From the NCBI GenBank assembly GCA_001829395.1, contig MIBD01000049.1, forward strand, positions 3,285-10,202: a stretch of DNA of 6,918 bases, given 5' to 3'. Positions 5,490 through 6,918 of this stretch are shown piece by piece. Numbering within the stretch: the first letter of the stretch is position 1; each line of letters starts with the position of its first letter. Origin of the DNA: Spirochaetes bacterium GWF1_49_6. GTDB taxonomy: Bacteria; Spirochaetota; Brevinematia; Brevinematales; GWF1-51-8. The position numbers and the translations under genes were made by a program. The notes beneath the pieces are model-generated. The model did no database searches. It was not told the origin of the DNA and saw only the letters and a program-made list of their open reading frames with translations.

Positions 5490-6650
5490 TCAGATAGCAT
5501 TATTTATCAGCGGAAGGGTGAAATAAAACTTCGAGCCGGAACCGGGGACACTTTCCACTCCGATCACCCCTCGATGCCCTTCGATAATATTTTTTGAAAT
5601 CAATAACCCGAGGCCGGTGCTCTCCTCCCCGCGCGCGGGGCGATTCGAACCTCTTCCGAACTCGTGAAATAAAACCGCACTATCTTCTTTCGATATACCC
5701 GGCCCCTCGTCGGTAATAGTAGTCCTGACACTTTCACCCTCAATCCCGACATCTATAGTGATATGGAACCCTTCGCTCGAATATTTTATCGCGTTCCCGA
5801 TCAGGTTATTCAGCACCTGAATGATTTTATTTTTATCAAAGCGGAACAAAGGAATATCGTCGTATATTTTTAACGCTATCGCGATACCCCTTTTCGCGGC
5901 CAGTACCCGGTTCAGTTTATAGTTACGGGTCAATGTATCGGAATAATCGTTTTCATCCATCTCGAGCGTGAGTTGTCCGCTCTCGATCTGCGATGAAGTC
6001 AGCAGGTTTTTAATCAGGTAATTCATAAAATGCGTCGAACTGACAATCGATTCGATAAACTCATGCTGCTCGCCGCTAAGCGTATTCTTCAGATCCTCTT
6101 GTAGAAATTTCGTATAAGTATCGATCGCGGCGAGCGGATTACGGAGGTCGTGCGCGACTATCCCTAGAAAACGGTTTTTCGCCTTATTCAGCTCCTCGAG
6201 TCTGATACGCTGTTCCTCCACCTCGCTGACGTCGTCCACTATTAAAAGCACCGTATCTTCGCCGTTATAATGAATAAATTTCGTGGTGTACAGTAGGTAC
6301 TTCATTATTTTCAAGCCGTGTATATAAAAATATCGGGTGAGTTTATGCCTGAGCACGGTTATTTTTTCCGTGACTGTCTTCAGGATCGACTGACGAAGCA
6401 GGCATTCCGCGCAAAATTCCGTTGTCCCGCACTGCTGGCCTGATTCCTCGACATACATGCATTTTATCCCGTTTCCGCAGAGCTTACCGATAAAATCCGA
6501 AGCTTTCTGCCCGAAAAGCACCTCGGCAGTATCGTTGATATTGATAATCCGCGCGTCTTTATCCACTAAAAAGACTGCCGATGTCAGACTATTGACAAGT
6601 TTCTGCAAAAACTCAGTCGATTCTTTGAAGTCTTTTATATTGAGTTTCAT
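5490..6650 (-). CDS. Soluble PAS-domain sensor histidine kinase with cysteine-rich PAS region
   Basis: This 386-residue kinase is predicted to autophosphorylate on histidine and pass phosphate to a response regulator not found here. Residues about 11-140 form a PAS domain (SAVFLVDKDARIININDTA, 24-42). It contains C58, C64, C74, C80 and C83, including CGTTEFCAEC (74-83). A linker helix (143-158) leads to the dimerisation domain with H167 in AHDLRNPL. The ATPase domain shows the N box N282/N286, the G1 box DEGPGI (314-319), an FGRG segment (331-334) and the G2 box TGLGL (345-349). No membrane segment is visible, so it is cytosolic. It precedes four hemerythrins, suggesting oxygen or redox sensing, which is inference. 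The ATG is fixed by an in-frame stop three codons upstream, but no Shine-Dalgarno sequence is seen. Confidence 0.95.
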   Translation of the reverse strand: MKLNIKDFKESTEFLQKLVNSLTSAVFLVDKDARIININDTAEVLFGQKASDFIGKLCGNGIKCMYVEESGQQCGTTEFCAECLLRQSILKTVTEKITVLRHKLTRYFYIHGLKIMKYLLYTTKFIHYNGEDTVLLIVDDVSEVEEQRIRLEELNKAKNRFLGIVAHDLRNPLAAIDTYTKFLQEDLKNTLSGEQHEFIESIVSSTHFMNYLIKNLLTSSQIESGQLTLEMDENDYSDTLTRNYKLNRVLAAKRGIAIALKIYDDIPLFRFDKNKIIQVLNNLIGNAIKYSSEGFHITIDVGIEGESVRTTITDEGPGISKEDSAVLFHEFGRGSNRPARGEESTGLGLLISKNIIEGHRGVIGVESVPGSGSKFYFTLPLINNAI

Positions 6651-6660
6651 ATTTTTTCAC

Positions 6661-6676
6661 TATGATAAAAATCATA
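6661..6676. promoter_or_regulatory. FNR/CRP-like palindrome upstream of the histidine kinase
   Basis: TATGAT, four A's, then ATCATA: perfect 6-base arms around a 4-base centre. The core TGAT-N4-ATCA equals the centre of the FNR consensus TTGAT-N4-ATCAA, with only the outermost base of each five-base half differing. It lies between the predicted transcript start (near 6685) and the start codon, a position expected of a repressor site or of an RNA hairpin next to the start codon. A role in anaerobic control would suit the neighbouring oxygen-binding proteins but is inference. Confidence 0.45.
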
Positions 6677-6691
6677 TTCATCTATAATAAT

Positions 6692-6720
6692 AGTATAAAT
6701 AAATATCACATGGTGGTCAA
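6692..6720 (-). promoter_or_regulatory. Sigma-70-type promoter of the histidine kinase
   Basis: On the minus strand, -35 TTGACC (6720-6715) is followed by a 17-base AT-rich spacer and -10 TATACT (6697-6692); both hexamers match consensus at five of six positions. The start would be near 6685, leaving a leader of about 35 nt. Confidence 0.65.
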
Positions 6721-6918
6721 ATAATATGCAAAAAATTAATGGATAGATTATTATTTATACAAATATAGGCTGTCTTAGGATAGCCCCTTCCTCTATCCCT
6801 TTAATAATAAAAGGGGCTGTCTCGGGCTTGATGACAAACAAGGAAATTCAGGAATTTCCCGTCACTGCGAGACGCCGCGCGTTGAAGCAGTCTATCTTTA
6901 CTCCTTATATGGTATTAA
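6721..6918. other. Gene-free right edge with nested stem-loops
   Basis: No supported gene. Two RNA stems share one arm: GGCTGTC (6768-6774) with GATAGCC (6779-6785), loop TTAG; and GATAGCCCCTT (6779-6789) with AAGGGGCTGTC (6811-6821), loop 21 bases. Each includes one G-U wobble. They cannot form together. Next comes GGAAATT/AATTTCC (6842-6848, 6853-6859) and then the second 35-bp repeat copy. Neither stem is followed by a T-run. Confidence 0.55.
6861..6895 (-). repeat. 35-bp interrupted repeat, copy 2 (inverted relative to copy 1)
   Basis: GTCACTGCGAG (6861-6871), a 12-base GC-rich centre, and GAAGCAGTCTAT (6884-6895). Its reverse complement has the same 12- and 11-base arms as the copy at 3243-3277. 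The centres differ strongly (AT-rich in copy 1, GC-rich here) while keeping length, so spacing rather than central sequence is conserved. Confidence 0.75.

Noticed and set aside
6831..6918. Short open frame MTNKEIQEF... running off the right edge
   Set aside because: No ribosome binding site, and its codons lie on the GGAAATT/AATTTCC stem and the 35-bp repeat, so it is most likely chance.

Overview
The window looks like a chromosomal segment of a bacterium with an anaerobic or microaerophilic lifestyle. It carries four bacteriohemerythrins in a row, strong GGAGG-type ribosome binding sites, sigma-70-like promoters, a secreted protein with a Sec signal peptide, and short dispersed intergenic repeats of a type I recall from several anaerobic lineages. 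I cannot name the genus. Spirochaetota or a similar deep-branching Gram-negative group is a guess from overall style only. The genes at 1-3157 look GC-richer than the kinase/hemerythrin block at 3367-6650, and the intergenic DNA of that block is distinctly AT-rich.

Left part (1-3157): a long open frame runs off the left edge on the minus strand (1-1184). Its N-terminal half looks beta-rich and its C-terminal half helical; the function is unknown and a carbohydrate-active fold is possible. It is divergent from a plus-strand pair made of a class III-like PPK2 polyphosphate:nucleotide phosphotransferase (1291-2091) and, 7 nt later, a secreted beta-propeller-like protein with GPY-marked repeats of about 37 residues (2099-3157). 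The 106-bp divergent intergenic region carries a very good minus-strand promoter and a weaker plus-strand one that overlap at their -10 elements.

Middle (3158-3366): a 209-bp convergent intergenic region with no gene, packed with inverted repeats and dispersed-repeat-like motifs.

Right part (3367-6650, minus strand, read right to left): a soluble PAS sensor histidine kinase with five cysteines in its PAS region, followed by four tandem single-domain bacteriohemerythrins (D, C, B, A in transcription order). D and C are the closest pair and share a non-coding block upstream of their starts, so the duplication included the regulatory DNA. The last gene, A, has lost one of the five histidine iron ligands (H77 to Q). 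The kinase has a near-consensus promoter and, between it and the start codon, a palindrome resembling an FNR/CRP-family operator. No response regulator is present. The natural reading is an oxygen- or redox-responsive module: a kinase that may sense redox or ligand through its cysteine-rich PAS, next to a dosage-amplified, diversified set of di-iron oxygen-binding proteins.

Right edge (6721-6918): non-coding, with two mutually exclusive stem-loops, another inverted repeat, and a second copy of the 35-bp repeat found at 3243-3277. The two copies lie in opposite orientation and bracket the whole kinase/hemerythrin block.
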